The notes beneath the pieces were generated by a model. The model searched no databases. It had not been told where the DNA came from and saw nothing but the letters and a program-made list of their open reading frames with translations. Below, one piece after another: positions 11,361 to 22,639 of a stretch of 64,000 bases of DNA. The translations under genes and the position numbers were made by a program. Each line of letters starts with the position of its first letter. Position 1 is the first letter of the stretch. Source of the stretch: Sarcomyxa edulis (taxonomy: Eukaryota; Basidiomycota; Agaricomycetes; Agaricales; Mycenaceae); contig QUOL01000020.1 in the NCBI GenBank assembly GCA_009761415.1, forward strand, positions 248,001-312,000. Direction: 5' to 3'.

Positions 11361-12734
11361 TCGGTATCAGCTGATGGTGGTTGCATGCCTCGTTCAAAGT
11401 CTTTGACGGACCCTGTAAGCATTCCTTTGGGAGCAAATTCGAGTTGAAGCTACATTTCTTTTCTGCTATCATCATTATCAAAGGTCATGTCTTGTGCTGC
11501 GTAAAAGTTTCTACCAACATTGGCCAACATCCGCACCGGTAGTAGTATTCGACAGATGGGCAGGTGTCCACCGTTGGCCCATTGCCAGATCACTCATTCA
11601 AATTTATTGAGTGTTAATCGGTTTCCTGAGCCGACTCTCTTTCTGCTGAGGTAGATCTAATGTGAAGTAGGACGCGACTCACGAGTTGAGTCGCTCGAGT
11701 GCATCTCCTGCTCAGAGAGCACCATCTAGTCCAATGTAAAATAGGTTGCAAACCAAAATGTACTCTCATAGTATGACACCCAATTAATTGACGCAACTCA
11801 GCCAAAGGATGGAAGGCGGCTCTTCAGGTCAACGTACTCAGCAACGCGGTCGGGACTCGGCGACCATGTCTATTACATGTCCAGAGCATAGCATCAAGTT
11901 GAAAGTCGGCGTTCCTTTAATGTTGTGGAATCGTCTCATAGTGCCAGTACTCGAAGCTTGAAGCTGAAGCTTGAAGGTCCTATTTCTGACTCGCAAATTG
12001 ATTTGTACAGTGCCTATCACGACCTCGCGACTACCCGATTTGGTGGTGAGTCGCGGAAATTTTGGAACTCTTTCTGCCTTTTTATTTTTTCCCAAAATTT
12101 CATAAAAAGTATGCGAATTGTCTCCTTTTAGATGCAGGATGCTCCCTTGTGAAGGGCTAAGGCGTAGCTTCAATTTCGTATTTTTGACCCCGAAAAAAAT
12201 GACCGATTGTGTGACATCACGCGTCACACGGGCCAAGTCATGTCACGCTCTCAGACACATCCGGCGCTTCGCTCGGGCAAAAATCCGAATTTCGTCAAGA
12301 ACATAGCCCAATGGAGCCTTACACTGCTCCGGATCCTTCCACGTTGTCTCAAAGGACGAATAATATTTTTATTTTTCGGATTTGCCCCGAAAAAATGACC
12401 GACCGTGGGAAAACTTCCGTTGAAGATGCCAATCGCATTCTTTTGCCTGGTTTCCTTCCTAGAAAAAATTTTGAGCAAAAATTACAGAGTAGGTATGCCC
12501 CAAAATGGGTAGTGGTAAGGTTATGGCAGGCACTGTAGGCATGCCGCAATGCAGCCGCATGACGCGATCGCAGATGGTGGATGTGACTCACGTCACACTC
12601 ACATGTTCATGGTTCGGAATCGAGTCACATTCGTCAAATGACTCAAATCGCAGACTCGCAGTCAAATTCCTCAGTCTCCCTCAGTCTTACGCATCCTCTG
12701 GAATCTCTCTCTTGTGTCTTTGATCGTCCACGGC
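11361..12734. other. intergenic region between F-box-like copies
   Basis: No gene is supported here. The sequence between about 12004 and 12548 contains an imperfect inverted pair, described separately. The final 70 bases before 12735 resemble the 5' flank of copy A, so the duplication unit included promoter sequence. Confidence 0.5.
12004..12548. repeat. imperfect inverted repeat, possible decayed foldback element
   Basis: The left arm (about 12004-12125, starting TACAGTGCCT) pairs imperfectly with the reverse complement of the right arm (about 12435-12548, ending AGGCACTGTA). Shared blocks include ACTACCC and a TATGCGAATTG/AATGCGATTGG block. Between them two copies of CCCCGAAAAAAxTGACCGA (about 12187 and 12383) occur as direct repeats. 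Overall similarity looks roughly two thirds by eye. It could be an old MITE; no target-site duplication could be fixed. Confidence 0.35.
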
Positions 12735-13803
12735 ATGGGTCAATACTTCAAATTTTACGACATCGATAAACGACAAGGCTTTTACTGCGGCAAGTTCGGC
12801 GAAATGTTCTCGGAAGGAAACAGCAGGTTCACCTCCAAACTATTGGGTGGAAGCGAAATCAAGTCGCCCATAGACCCATTACAAGGTCATCCCTACGTTC
12901 AAGCCGAAAAAATCGACATTCAAAAGTTAGTGGTGTCTCTGGAGACTGCCAGTGTCTCATCATTGATAACATTCCAGGTTCGGCTTATGCGATCTCCCGG
13001 TAGAGCTACATATTGCCATATTCGAAGAAATTCAAGACCCGACTGACGTGTTTGCACTCTGCTTATGCTCTATTCACTTCTGGATGGTTGGTGTCCACAT
13101 ACTTGGAGCACTATATATCGCAGACAGCCTCCGAGACGATTGGGCAGGCGACCGCATCATTTGCTTGGGAGACTATGCAGATGATCTTCCGGAAGGAATG
13201 CTCACCGACGCAGAGCTCAAAGAGTGCGAATTCGATCATCTTGAAGCAGAGGATTCCGATGAAGAAGATGTGTTATTTTTCGATGCTTTCAACGACGTTT
13301 TCGGATACCAGGCGCCTGAATCTGTCTTTGAGTCAGAAAGCATGAGAAAACAATGCCCATTGCATAGATACTACTCTCCTCTATACAAGTTCGACTTTTG
13401 GCCGTGGATTCGTTGCGTGGATCGGAGCAGCCGATCCTACGGCACTCAACTGGCAGATTCAGATTCTCCTCGAGTCCTTCGAAACCTATCGAAGAAGGTC
13501 TATGTTCGTGCCGACACGCTCGCGTTAAAGCCGGAGCACATTGGTCCTGCACCTTGGACGATCAAGAGGATGTCCTTTGATAGATTAGTCGCATTACGGA
13601 CCGCCTGGTCTTCTGACTCGTCCATGTCACTGCAGTACGCTCATGATCATGATCTGCATAGAGGAGTTTGGGCTGGGGACCGGTTTGACATTGTTGACCT
13701 TCAGCAGATCGAGGAGGGCTGGATGGATGTGACTGCAGAGGCTAAGAAGGAGCTCGAGGAAATATGGAAAGCGGAACTTGGAGATCACTGGGAGGCGGTC
13801 TAG
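12735..13803 (+). CDS. F-box-like family protein, copy B (intact)
   Basis: Two exons, 12735-12925 and 12978-13803, encode 338 aa. The N-terminus MGQYFKFYDIDKRQGFYCGKFGEMF is shared with copy A. Exon 2 opens LCDLPVELHIAIFEEIQDPTDVFALCLCSIHFW, an F-box-like pattern (LPxEL...I...L..). Then come DDWAGDRIICLGDYADDLPEGML and a conserved end, GVWAGDRFDIV...EEGWMDVTAEAKKELEEIW. I recall this layout from many uncharacterised Agaricomycete proteins, but no function has been assigned that I know of. If the F-box call is right the protein would link a substrate to an SCF ubiquitin ligase, which is inference. The pair is a tandem duplication, and two decayed relics of the same family lie near 22.6-23.3 kb. 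Confidence 0.75.
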
Positions 13804-13911
13804 TTTCTAGCAGAGCCATACGCACCCAGCAGTGGTATCCAGCAGTAGTGCAATTGAGCTGTCATAGTACGACAGTCATTTTTTTTCGTTCATGAACGCA
13901 CAAATCAAAAA

Positions 13912-16900
13912 TCACAGAGGAGCACACTCCTTTTCCAACCACACTACAGCAGCTTCATCGCCCGTCTTCTTCAACAAAGGCATCACCTTTTCCAAAACCT
14001 CCGCATGATACGCGTTCAGCCACTTCGTCTCCTCTGCAGTGAGTAGATCTGTATCAATCAGGTTCTTGTGTATTGGACACTAAGTATGACAGATAGAGTG
14101 AGCTGGAGATAAGTCAAAAGGGTGAAATGAAACAGGTTGACTGACCATAGTAACATGCTCGAAACCAAGATACCCCTTATTCCCGAAATTATTCGGTGTC
14201 TTCACTTCGCGCACCAACACGACATTCTCGATCCGGATCCCGAAACGTCCGTCGGCGTAGTATCCAGGTTCTGTACCATACAGACAAGTCAACATTTACT
14301 ATGTTCTCTCTAAAGCAAACAGGATGATAAGAGAACGCACCGTTAGAAACTGTCATGCCAGCTTTCAGAGGCGTGTCGTTGTATGCTACGCGACATCGAA
14401 TATGTGTGAGCTCGTTCAAATTTCAATGTATCGGTAATTAGAGAGGATGTGTACCCACCGATACGCACGCCAATCCCATGTGGACCTTCGTGGACGCAGA
14501 GGAAATGACCTACACCGTGTCCTGTTCCATGACTAGCAGCAACAATGCATCAATGACGATAAGAAACGGAGATGGAAAGAAGCTAACCGATAATCTGTTC
14601 ATTTAGACAGCCAATATTGCAATGATCATAGATGGAGAAGAAATAGATGTCAGTCTATCGGCATTTCATCTTTCTACAGAGAAAAAAGGAAACGCACCAA
14701 GCCCATCCTGCCATAAAGGCCTCCTCGCGAAAGCATCGCTAATCAGGAACAAGGAAAGATAGTTATCGTCATCGTCATCGGTCTTTGCTCTTCGGTCAAT
14801 TCGATTGAGAGCTTACATGATGTATCCTACAGACGACGGATGATCGGTCAGGTCAGACAGTCAACGAATACGAAGGAGAGGATGAGAAGGATATAGGTAA
14901 CGAGTTGACACAGATAGATGAACCGATGAGAAAAGGAAGACGAGACCAGAGCAGAAATCGAAATCGAAATCAAAACACGAAACGCAAACACAAAAACAAA
15001 AACGCACCAGTAGTCCCAACAGGAAACACAGCCGTATCAATCGCGATATGCCCTTGTAACACCCGAGTGAACGCACGTTTCTCTTCGGCTGTTGGGGTGC
15101 CGAAGTGCTAAGTTGAGTTGAGTTGAAAAAGTTGAGAGTGGCATGAGAAATCACGAGACACGGAAGGAAAAGGAAGAAAACGTGCACGTACCCACGTCCG
15201 TGTAACGTCTGTCGTTCCATCCAGGAATTGTGCTGTTTCCCCAAAGACAGTCGATTAGCATACGGACGACATTATGGGGGTTTCGATGGATGGATGCGTC
15301 GCGTACCTCCAGAATCACATAGATATATCTACGAAGAGACCGAAGATTCGCGTAAGTAAGTTTGGAACACAAAACAAACTGAGAGTTGGAACACGCTACC
15401 CACCTGATCTTTCCGAATAACAGCACTCCCTTGTTCTTCCGGCGAATAGTGGATTATGGCTTATACGATACGAACGGATGAGCAGACGGACGGACGGGGA
15501 GATGGACGAATGAGGAAATAAATGAACGAAAAAATCAGCGACCGTTCGAAAATCGACCCAACCAAAGAACAAAGAACTTGAACTCACCGCCATTAGGCCC
15601 CGTCGACGAGATCGTAGGGAACGATAATCCCTGATACAAATCTAATTCCCTACAATCCATCATCAGTTTTGCCCTTCCTTCACCGCTTACAGATTTTGAA
15701 AACGAAACCAACTTACTCTCGGAACCTCTCCAAAACCAACCCCGCATCCCACTCATTAACCTCCTCCCCACCCCCACCCCTACAAAGCACACCCTCCAAC
15801 CACGAAAAATACCTAACAAGCGCGACCCCATCCCTCACATGCGAATCGCGGAACCCTTGTTGTTCGGTCGGGTTTTTGAGGGATTTGAGGTCGGTTAGGG
15901 GGGATCTGGTTAGGTGGGTTTTGGACTGGGGGTTTGGTGGGGGTGGGGAGAGGTGGGTAGGGGTGTGAGTAGGAATGGAACGGAAGCAAAGGGAGAGAAG
16001 GAAAGGAGGGAGAACTCACAGCACCAACAGCTTCGACGACTGCCCAACTTGTCTTATCGTTAATCAGTATTTTCTGTATCACGATTAACAATTAGCAACA
16101 ACATAATTCGCGTTAGCACAATCATCAGTATCCGTTCTGATCATCAGTATCGATTAACATCTCAAGATTAAAAGTGGTATAACGCACCCCATCAGAAGAA
16201 TCACAGGCAGCGAAGTCCCGGAGGAAGGGGAAGAACGATTCGTATGGTTTGATCTCTACGGTCACGTTGGGTGGCGCGTCCTTCGTGTTTCCAGTCGAAT
16301 TAGGATTTGCTGTCGCGTCGTTTTGTGTTCCACTCGAACTCAGATGCAAATGCGCACGCGCCTCATCACCCAACTGCACCTCATCCACGAAGAGAATACA
16401 TCGCGTGGGTGTTATGATGCTGTACGCGAAGAATACTGTGTGTAAAAGGGGTAGGGTGGTTAGTGAGTTGTGATACCAAGACCAGAAAAGAAAACACGAA
16501 ACGCAAGATATAACGGCAACGTCTTCCATGTCATGTTGGAATGGAAACGAAACCAACACCCCCTTCCCTCCACAACTCCAAAAAACCAAACAACACACCT
16601 CCACCTCCACCCCCTTCAAACCAACACCTCCAACACCCAAAAAAAAAGAACAAAACCGAAAACCGAAAACGAGCATCATAGCTACTACGCACCAGGATTG
16701 AACCCAATATCCCTCCCCCGTAAATTAAACAACCACGCGATTTCGTCTAGGGATGTTATGATTAGTGCTTTCCACCCTCCTCCCGCTCCGTTTGTGGTGG
16801 TGTTTGTGGTGGTTTTTGCGTTCCCGCTCGCATCCACACCAACTGAACCCTTATTCCCATTCCCACCACCACCACCAGCCGTAGCACCACCACCAACACT

Positions 16901-18258
16901 ATTCCCAACATGCACCCTAACCCTCCCAACCTTCCCCTCCCACCCCTCCCCCGAATACTTCACCGGGAGAGATGTGATCGTCGATTTTGGGAGGGGCGGA
17001 CGGGGTGGGAAGGTTGGGTTTGCGGGCGTGGGGGTGGGGAGCCAGATTTGGTCGATTAGGTTTTGGGGGAGGGGGATTAGGCGGGAGGTGGGTTGGTGCG
17101 GGGAGTCTGCTTGATTGGATGGGGAGGATGGGGAGGAGGTGGTTGGGGTGGTGGTGGTGGTAGTGGAATTGGAATTCGACGAAGAAGCCCCCGCGAGAGA
17201 AGCAGACAACGCCGTCGCGTCCTTCCACGAAATCAGCGTTGGGTCGATCCCGATAGATATGGGTGTGTTTGGGGGGAGGTGCCGGGGGAGGTGTTTGGTG
17301 AGGAAGTCTTGCCATGTTGGGATGTCTGGTTGGGTGGGGTGGGGGAGGGTAGGGAGTTAGGGAGTTAGTGGTTAGGGTTAGAGTGGTTGAGGAAGGCATG
17401 GGTTAGGGATGGGGAAGGATGAGAAGGGAAAGGAAGGGTGGGATGGGGAAGGGAAGGGATGGAAATGGAAGGGAATGGGATGAGACGTACTAGGAAGACC
17501 TTGTCTCATCAGACTCCAGTTCCTAATGACAGACACGGGAGGGAGGGGGATGGTTAGTACTTGTTACTTTAGACGGGTAGGCGTTCCCGGACGATTCCTA
17601 TAGCTACTACCACGACGAGACATTCTTTGGACCGATGATAGTCGTTCGTTCATCGAACCGACTGTCGTCGATCCAAGCCAATGCGGTTCCATGCATCTGC
17701 ACACGCAGAGAGATAGGGATAGATTCCAGTTCCAGCCACGCGTCCAACGAAGCAGTCCGAATATAGACTCAGAGTGAAACCCACTCACTCATCAAGCTGC
17801 CTCTCCGCCTGCAAAAAATACCTCCCATCCGTAAACAACCACGCTCCCCCATCCGTGTCTCCCCCATCCTCACCCCCACCCTCCCCATTCAACTCTCCCC
17901 CGACACCACCCTTGAACGTAAGCGTAACGACCGCACACCCCGCCGACCCATCAAACCCCGATATAAACGCCCGTCGTTCATCGTGCAGAGCGAGGTATTC
18001 GCTGGAGTGTTGGTCTTCGCTTGGGATTATGTAGGCTTGGATTTGGATTTGGGCTGCGGTTGTGTTAGAGGGGGTTGAGGATGTGGTTGGGTGGGACTGG
18101 GATTGGGATTTCATGAGGGCGCGGAGGGCTTTTAGGCGGGGGGTTGTGGATATTGGTGTTGGCGGCATTTTTGTTGTTGAGATGGGTCGTATGCGGGGAG
18201 TACGAGTGTTGATCGATATCCGTCTGGATAGACCGTGGATAAGGTGCATGAGCACCAT
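13912..18258 (-). CDS. Xaa-Pro aminopeptidase (aminopeptidase P, M24B)
   Basis: A minus-strand gene with many introns. The N-terminal creatinase-like domains are clear: [71 protein letters not shown], then [19 protein letters not shown]. The C-terminal pita-bread metalloprotease domain ends [37 protein letters not shown] and [17 protein letters not shown]. The metal ligands expected for M24 (Asp, Asp, His, Glu, Glu) are all placed. The enzyme removes an N-terminal residue before proline and needs two metal ions, usually Mn. Several exons and introns are long runs of C-rich or G-rich low-complexity sequence, with an Asn/Thr/Gly-rich insert near 16850-17200. Start could be the ATG at 18258 or, giving [16 protein letters not shown], at 18168. 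Stop at 13912-13914. Confidence 0.87.
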
Positions 18259-18356
18259 CGGATGTTCTTCAGAGCTAATAATAGCTTTGGGTTTGCAGAT
18301 CCCACGTGCGCGTCCTGGCACGTCCTGGCATCTCTGTTTTTCGGCGGTTAACAAAT

Positions 18357-18540
18357 TAACTTTTTGTCGTTAACTTGCCCTTACAAAAGTAACTTGTGCT
18401 AACTTTTGGGTGCATAAGTTAAATTGTCCCGTTAACTTGAAGTTAACTTGTGAACTTGTATTGATTAACTTGCTAACTTGTATTGATTAACTTGTGAACT
18501 TGTATAGCGAACTTGTAATCTAGTAACTTTTCCTTACGCA
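18357..18540. repeat. GTTAACTTG-rich repeat tract
   Basis: At least eight close variants of TTAACTTG or GAACTTG occur, including two exact TTGTATTGATTAACTTG blocks. Its left part (AACTTTTTGTCGTTAACTTG) resembles the reverse complement of 21690-21760 (TACTTTTTGTCCTAACTTG). The pair may be terminal repeats of a mobile element. Confidence 0.6.
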
Positions 18541-19176
18541 TCGTCGCGCTGATGAGACCGTATTGTTTACACTGGGGCGACGGTCAGAGCTCGTACCTTG
18601 ACTCTACTTATACATGCAAGACAGATTAATTGCAGCATATTTGAGACACTAGAAACCTCATAAGTACAAGTGTATTTGCACGAGTAAGTACGGCGGGTAG
18701 CTGTAAGCATCAGTTGCGTCTCCCGAGTCCCCACCTAGAATTATGACGGCGGACTGCGTGTGGCGCGTGCCGTTGCGAAACTTGGGACGATAGCATGAGT
18801 GGGCATTGCACACATTTCCAGAATGTGGGATATACGCACCGACAGATGACTATCCCAAGCACAGACCCTACGAGAAAGCGATCCCGTACCTCGAATGACT
18901 TGCAGCACCTTCCCGGCACGTCCGTCGGCTATCCAGGTGCCAGGAACTAAATTTGCAGAGTCGGACTTTATTGTCGATGATTACTATGCGTAGAGTAACG
19001 AAGAAGGTGGCAAAAGAGGCTCAGATTGAGGCAGGGGTGAATAAAGAATTATTGCTCTTTGCAAAAATGATGAGAATCGTCAAAAAATATAAAAATAAAA
19101 AGATGACGCGTCGACGCATGAGATCTGACCTGAGGCCTGAGACTGGAACTCCTGCTCAACACCTTCCAGTTCTACC
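18541..19176. other. gene-free stretch in the accessory island
   Basis: No supportable gene. A run of AT-rich sequence (19070-19105) precedes the transposase fragment. The rest shows no repeat I can name. Confidence 0.45.
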
Positions 19177-19632
19177 ATGGGTTATCGTCACATTAGCAAT
19201 GATCTGAAATATGCTGCACTTCGTCTCCGCAAACGTGGACTTGACTCGCGCCACGAGATCCTCAAGATTGTCCAATTCTCGCAGTCAACCTACTATCGCA
19301 CCATTCGCCGACAGAGACTCACAGGCGATGTTATCAAGGCTAAGCCAGTTGGCATTGGTAGACCTCGATCTCTCATTCAAGCAGATGCTGACTATCTGCT
19401 CCGTCTCGCTCGGCATACTCCAACTTTATTCCTCGACGAATATCGTGATCGCCTCGAAAAATACCGTTTTCTTCCTACATCTCTTGCCACCATTCACCGT
19501 ACTTTTATCCGTGCCCATCTGAGTGTCAAAAGAGTGCAGAAAATGGCACTAGAACGAGACCCAATTCTACGCGCCAACTTCGTCCGCCGCATCAGCCAAT
19601 ACCCTGCCCATTACTTGTGTAGAGTGGTTGGT
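19177..19632 (+). pseudogene. Tc1/mariner (IS630-type) transposase, N-terminal DNA-binding part only
   Basis: The reading begins MGYRHISNDLKYAALRLRKRG. Two helix-turn-helix segments follow, with HEILKIVQFSQSTYYRTIRR typical of the first HTH of fungal DDE transposases and GIGRPRSLIQADADYLLRL at the GRP linker. It continues through ATIHRTFIRAHLSVKRVQKMALERDP, the end of the second HTH. The reading is cut just after ISQYPAHYL, where the first catalytic Asp of the DDE domain would be expected, by a copia LTR whose TG starts at 19633. No catalytic residues remain, so the gene is broken by insertion. Confidence 0.75.
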
Positions 19633-19967
19633 TGTTATCTTACGAACGACCCGAACTAAATACGATCAAGATCTATATTTAATAGAATACGAGATGGCTT
19701 AGGCGTCAGATAGATGTAGGATGAATCCCATCTGTCCGAGGCTGCATCGGTTTTGTAGTAATGGTACAAATAGGGCTATATACAGTATGATATATAACAA
19801 CGCGTACAAACATACGCGGCGTGGTAAATGTCCGAATCGGGGCAAAGTAGATGTGGCAACGCGTACGTTCGTACGCGTTGTGTGATAGCCTGTAATATAA
19901 ACAGCTGGGAACGCGGTAGTGGCAGTGCGGTGGCAGTGTCCTAGTATCTCCTAACACTCCTCCCCCG
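19633..19967 (-). mobile_element. copia-type 3' LTR with polypurine tract
   Basis: Read on the minus strand, a purine run (GCGGGGGAGGAG, 19967-19957 on the plus strand as its complement) is followed directly by TGTTAGGAG. The sequence ends GATAACA at 19633, giving a 324-base LTR with TGTTA...TAACA ends as in Ty1/copia elements. It interrupts the transposase reading. I find no second LTR up to 64 kb, so the element continues degraded or is incomplete. Inside it, a perfect palindrome with 11-base arms CAACGCGTACG lies at 19857-19880, possibly a stem in the LTR transcript. Confidence 0.6.
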
Positions 19968-20028
19968 CAGGACGAACTCGTGCGTCCGATAGTATAGCAT
20001 CCAGCGGCAGACAAAGGAAACCGAATAA

Positions 20029-21357
20029 ATGACTGCTGCGGGCACAATTATCCTGCAACCTTTTAAATCCGACAAAATTACAAAAGGGGCATCTGGCTAT
20101 CTCCGTCAGGAGTTTAGGGAACACGAGTTACTGGACGAAATCACACGGTTACGGTTTGAAGGAAGTTTGCCAGCTCATGTAACTGGCGGTGTTCGCAATG
20201 CACTTGTCAGATCATTTCAACTTTGGAAAGGAGTTCAATATGTACCAATTGGAGTTCATAAAGCAATCAGCTGGAACGAAATAGAGCCCCTCGATTTATT
20301 ACCTGAGGAAAACGAGACAGTGTGGACTCTGTTAGATGTCGTAAAGAAGAAACAGCTGCCGACACCGGCAGTGTCTACCAATGCATCACAGTCAGTCATT
20401 AAGGTGGAACCATCAAAGCATGCAGCTGATGTCCAAACAGCATACCATCTGGATGCCCCTGTCAGGAAAAAACAACGGTTAACAACTGATCAGGATTATA
20501 ATGATGAGGACGATGAACCTGTAGGATTTATATGGGACAGTGCGAACTGGAGTTGTGCATATGATTCATTATTTACTATCCTATGTGATATATGGACCCG
20601 TGACCCTATGGTATGGTCTGTCAGGTTCAATGCTCTTTCTCCTTATTTAAATTTACTTTCTGTTTGTTTAGAAAAGGCAAGCACTAGTGAATATTCAATG
20701 GAGGAAGCCAGAAACAAAGTGCGTCATGCTGTACATCGATCCAATCGTGATCTGTTTCCATATGGCCAACGGGGTGCCCCTATTAGTGAGTTGTGCAACG
20801 TCATGCTGGGCTCTCAGACGCATTTGCGGCAGAATCAATATTGTAAGGAATGTGGTTATGTGGATGCAAATGAAATTGCTGCATTGACAAATACCACAAC
20901 AGTAGGTATAGGACAGTACTTGCTGAATAAGTATCCAAGTGGGACTTCTATTCTAAATTGGCTGAAACATTTCATGAAGCGGAAAATGAGACGGAACTGC
21001 CCAATGTGCTTTGAACGGTCTGTTGTTTCGAAAATGTACGTGGGCAGTCATGTTGATACTGTTCCCAATATTCTGATTCTGGATATTCAAGATGTTAATG
21101 TACGCATTGACCCCAATATTAAAATAACCGTGCATCAGAAGACAACTAACTTACGCTTGCGAGGGATTATATACCACGGTGGTTTTCACTTTACATCACG
21201 AGTAATCACCCCAAAAGGTCATATCTGGTATAACGACGGTGCATCAAACAGTGGAAAGAGTTTTAGCGAAGGCTCTATATACCAACTGCCTTCAGAGCAT
21301 TATTTGAATACATGCCGAGAGCGAAATGCATCTGCATTAATATACAGTCGTAAATAG
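20029..21357 (+). CDS. ubiquitin-specific-protease-like (C19 fold) protein, transposon-associated
   Basis: A 442-aa uninterrupted ORF whose base composition is more AT-rich than the flanking genes. Residues 165-183 read VGFIWDSANWSCAYDSLFT, which fits a catalytic Cys box with Cys176 as the candidate nucleophile. Two CxxC pairs, YCKECG (about 271-276) and NCPMC (about 323-327), form a plausible zinc ribbon as in USP finger domains. IIYHGGFHFTSRVI (about 380-393) followed by GHIWYNDG fits the His box, with His387 or His383 as candidate. An acidic and KKQR-containing linker precedes the catalytic part and may be a nuclear signal. Similar proteins occur in many copies in Agaricomycetes as I remember. 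No transposase domain is seen. It starts 62 bases beyond the purine tract of the copia LTR and runs antisense to that element. Confidence 0.6.
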   Translation: MTAAGTIILQPFKSDKITKGASGYLRQEFREHELLDEITRLRFEGSLPAHVTGGVRNALVRSFQLWKGVQYVPIGVHKAISWNEIEPLDLLPEENETVWTLLDVVKKKQLPTPAVSTNASQSVIKVEPSKHAADVQTAYHLDAPVRKKQRLTTDQDYNDEDDEPVGFIWDSANWSCAYDSLFTILCDIWTRDPMVWSVRFNALSPYLNLLSVCLEKASTSEYSMEEARNKVRHAVHRSNRDLFPYGQRGAPISELCNVMLGSQTHLRQNQYCKECGYVDANEIAALTNTTTVGIGQYLLNKYPSGTSILNWLKHFMKRKMRRNCPMCFERSVVSKMYVGSHVDTVPNILILDIQDVNVRIDPNIKITVHQKTTNLRLRGIIYHGGFHFTSRVITPKGHIWYNDGASNSGKSFSEGSIYQLPSEHYLNTCRERNASALIYSRK

Positions 21358-22639
21358 GTTTAAACTACTTGACAAATATGGACTCGTATTGCCGTGCTTG
21401 CAGCGGCCCCTTCCACAAGTTGTCACGTACTAGTCCTTAAGCAAGACGATCCCAGCTCTCGTTGAGCGTCACCTTCGCAATTGTGGCTCCGTGGATAGCC
21501 TGACTCGAATATGGAGCAGGGCCAATTTCTTGACCTATAAGAATCCGGTGACCGTGGTAGAATACGAGCAGTGAGAGGTCATGAGCCAAGAGACTGTTAC
21601 AGATATACCGCATATCAGTTGGGTGACGGTCGAACCGTGCAAGTGAGACCAAGTACAAGTTAAAATGGCGACGCGTGGGAAAAGTAAAGTTAAAGTTACC
21701 CCACCAAAAATAATACGGAAAAAAGTTAGCAAGTTAGGACAAAAAGTAACTTTATGCAGACTCCTGTTTTTCTTCTTTGGTGGACCATTGGAGCGTTTAG
21801 GTAGCCTTTCAGCGCTCAGCGTCGACATAGTCGCCGCTAGTTGGGACCGAGGAACGAAGACTTCGTTTAACATTCTATCATCATGAGGAAATGCTTGTAT
21901 GTACGCACAAGTGTGGGACTCGCAGCGAAACCAGGCAGTGACGGCGCTTACTTTACTTACCTTATCCGTCATCTACCCAACATCTACCCGCATTCTCTGC
22001 TTTTCAATACCCAATACCCCCTAAAACCCCATTCTGGCCAGTCCAGTCATCCGGAAGGTCCTGTTCCTTCAGTAGCACACCCGCCCACTGGCAGGCCCCA
22101 TGTTTCCAGGACCAGGTCGACTTTGAGCCTGAGCGCTTTTTTTTACCGTACTTTTCATCCGTCATCGATGAGACGACGGTTCATGGCGTACACCCACTTG
22201 TTCCTCACAGCTCACAGCTCTATTAGAGAAGGCCTCGCCTTATTCCGAATGACCTTCTCACACCTCAGGCCTCAGTTTCCAGATTATGCGAGCTGACACC
22301 GAGACTCGGACTATGATCCTGTACAGTCTCGCTGCCCCCCCTTCGCCCGACGAGAACTCAGTCAGGTGCGCTACCAGCGATTAGTCCAAGTCCTAGTAGG
22401 GCAGGCCATGTCATACCTTTCTTTGCCCACAGTTTCCGGCGTCCGCGCTGGTCGCCACACCCCGAGATATCGCAATCGGTGAGAATGTGTTCCATTTTGT
22501 CTCGTTCGCGTGACAGGAAGTACATTCGCGCTGCGGCTCAGGGTTATATGATGGACGTAGCCACCATATAGGCGTCGTGCAGGAGCATCCAGATTCCAGA
22601 GGAAGCATATCTCTTACTCACTCAGACTCGCTGTCCGAG
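21358..22639. other. gene-free stretch of the accessory island
   Basis: No gene is supported. The segment 21660-21760 has repeated AAAGTTA/TTAGC motifs that are inverted relative to 18357-18540. A short minus-strand frame at 21437-21658 (ARFDRHPTDMRYICNSL) looks protein-like but has no clear start or family, so I do not call it a gene. Confidence 0.45.

Noticed and set aside
16470..17399. Several long Pro/His/Gly-rich frames on both strands
   Set aside because: They overlap exons of Xaa-Pro aminopeptidase and arise from GC-skewed low-complexity sequence.
21437..21658. Minus-strand frame with ARFDRHPTDMRYICNSL
   Set aside because: Protein-like, but lacks a start in good context and any family I can name. 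It may be a decayed transposon fragment.
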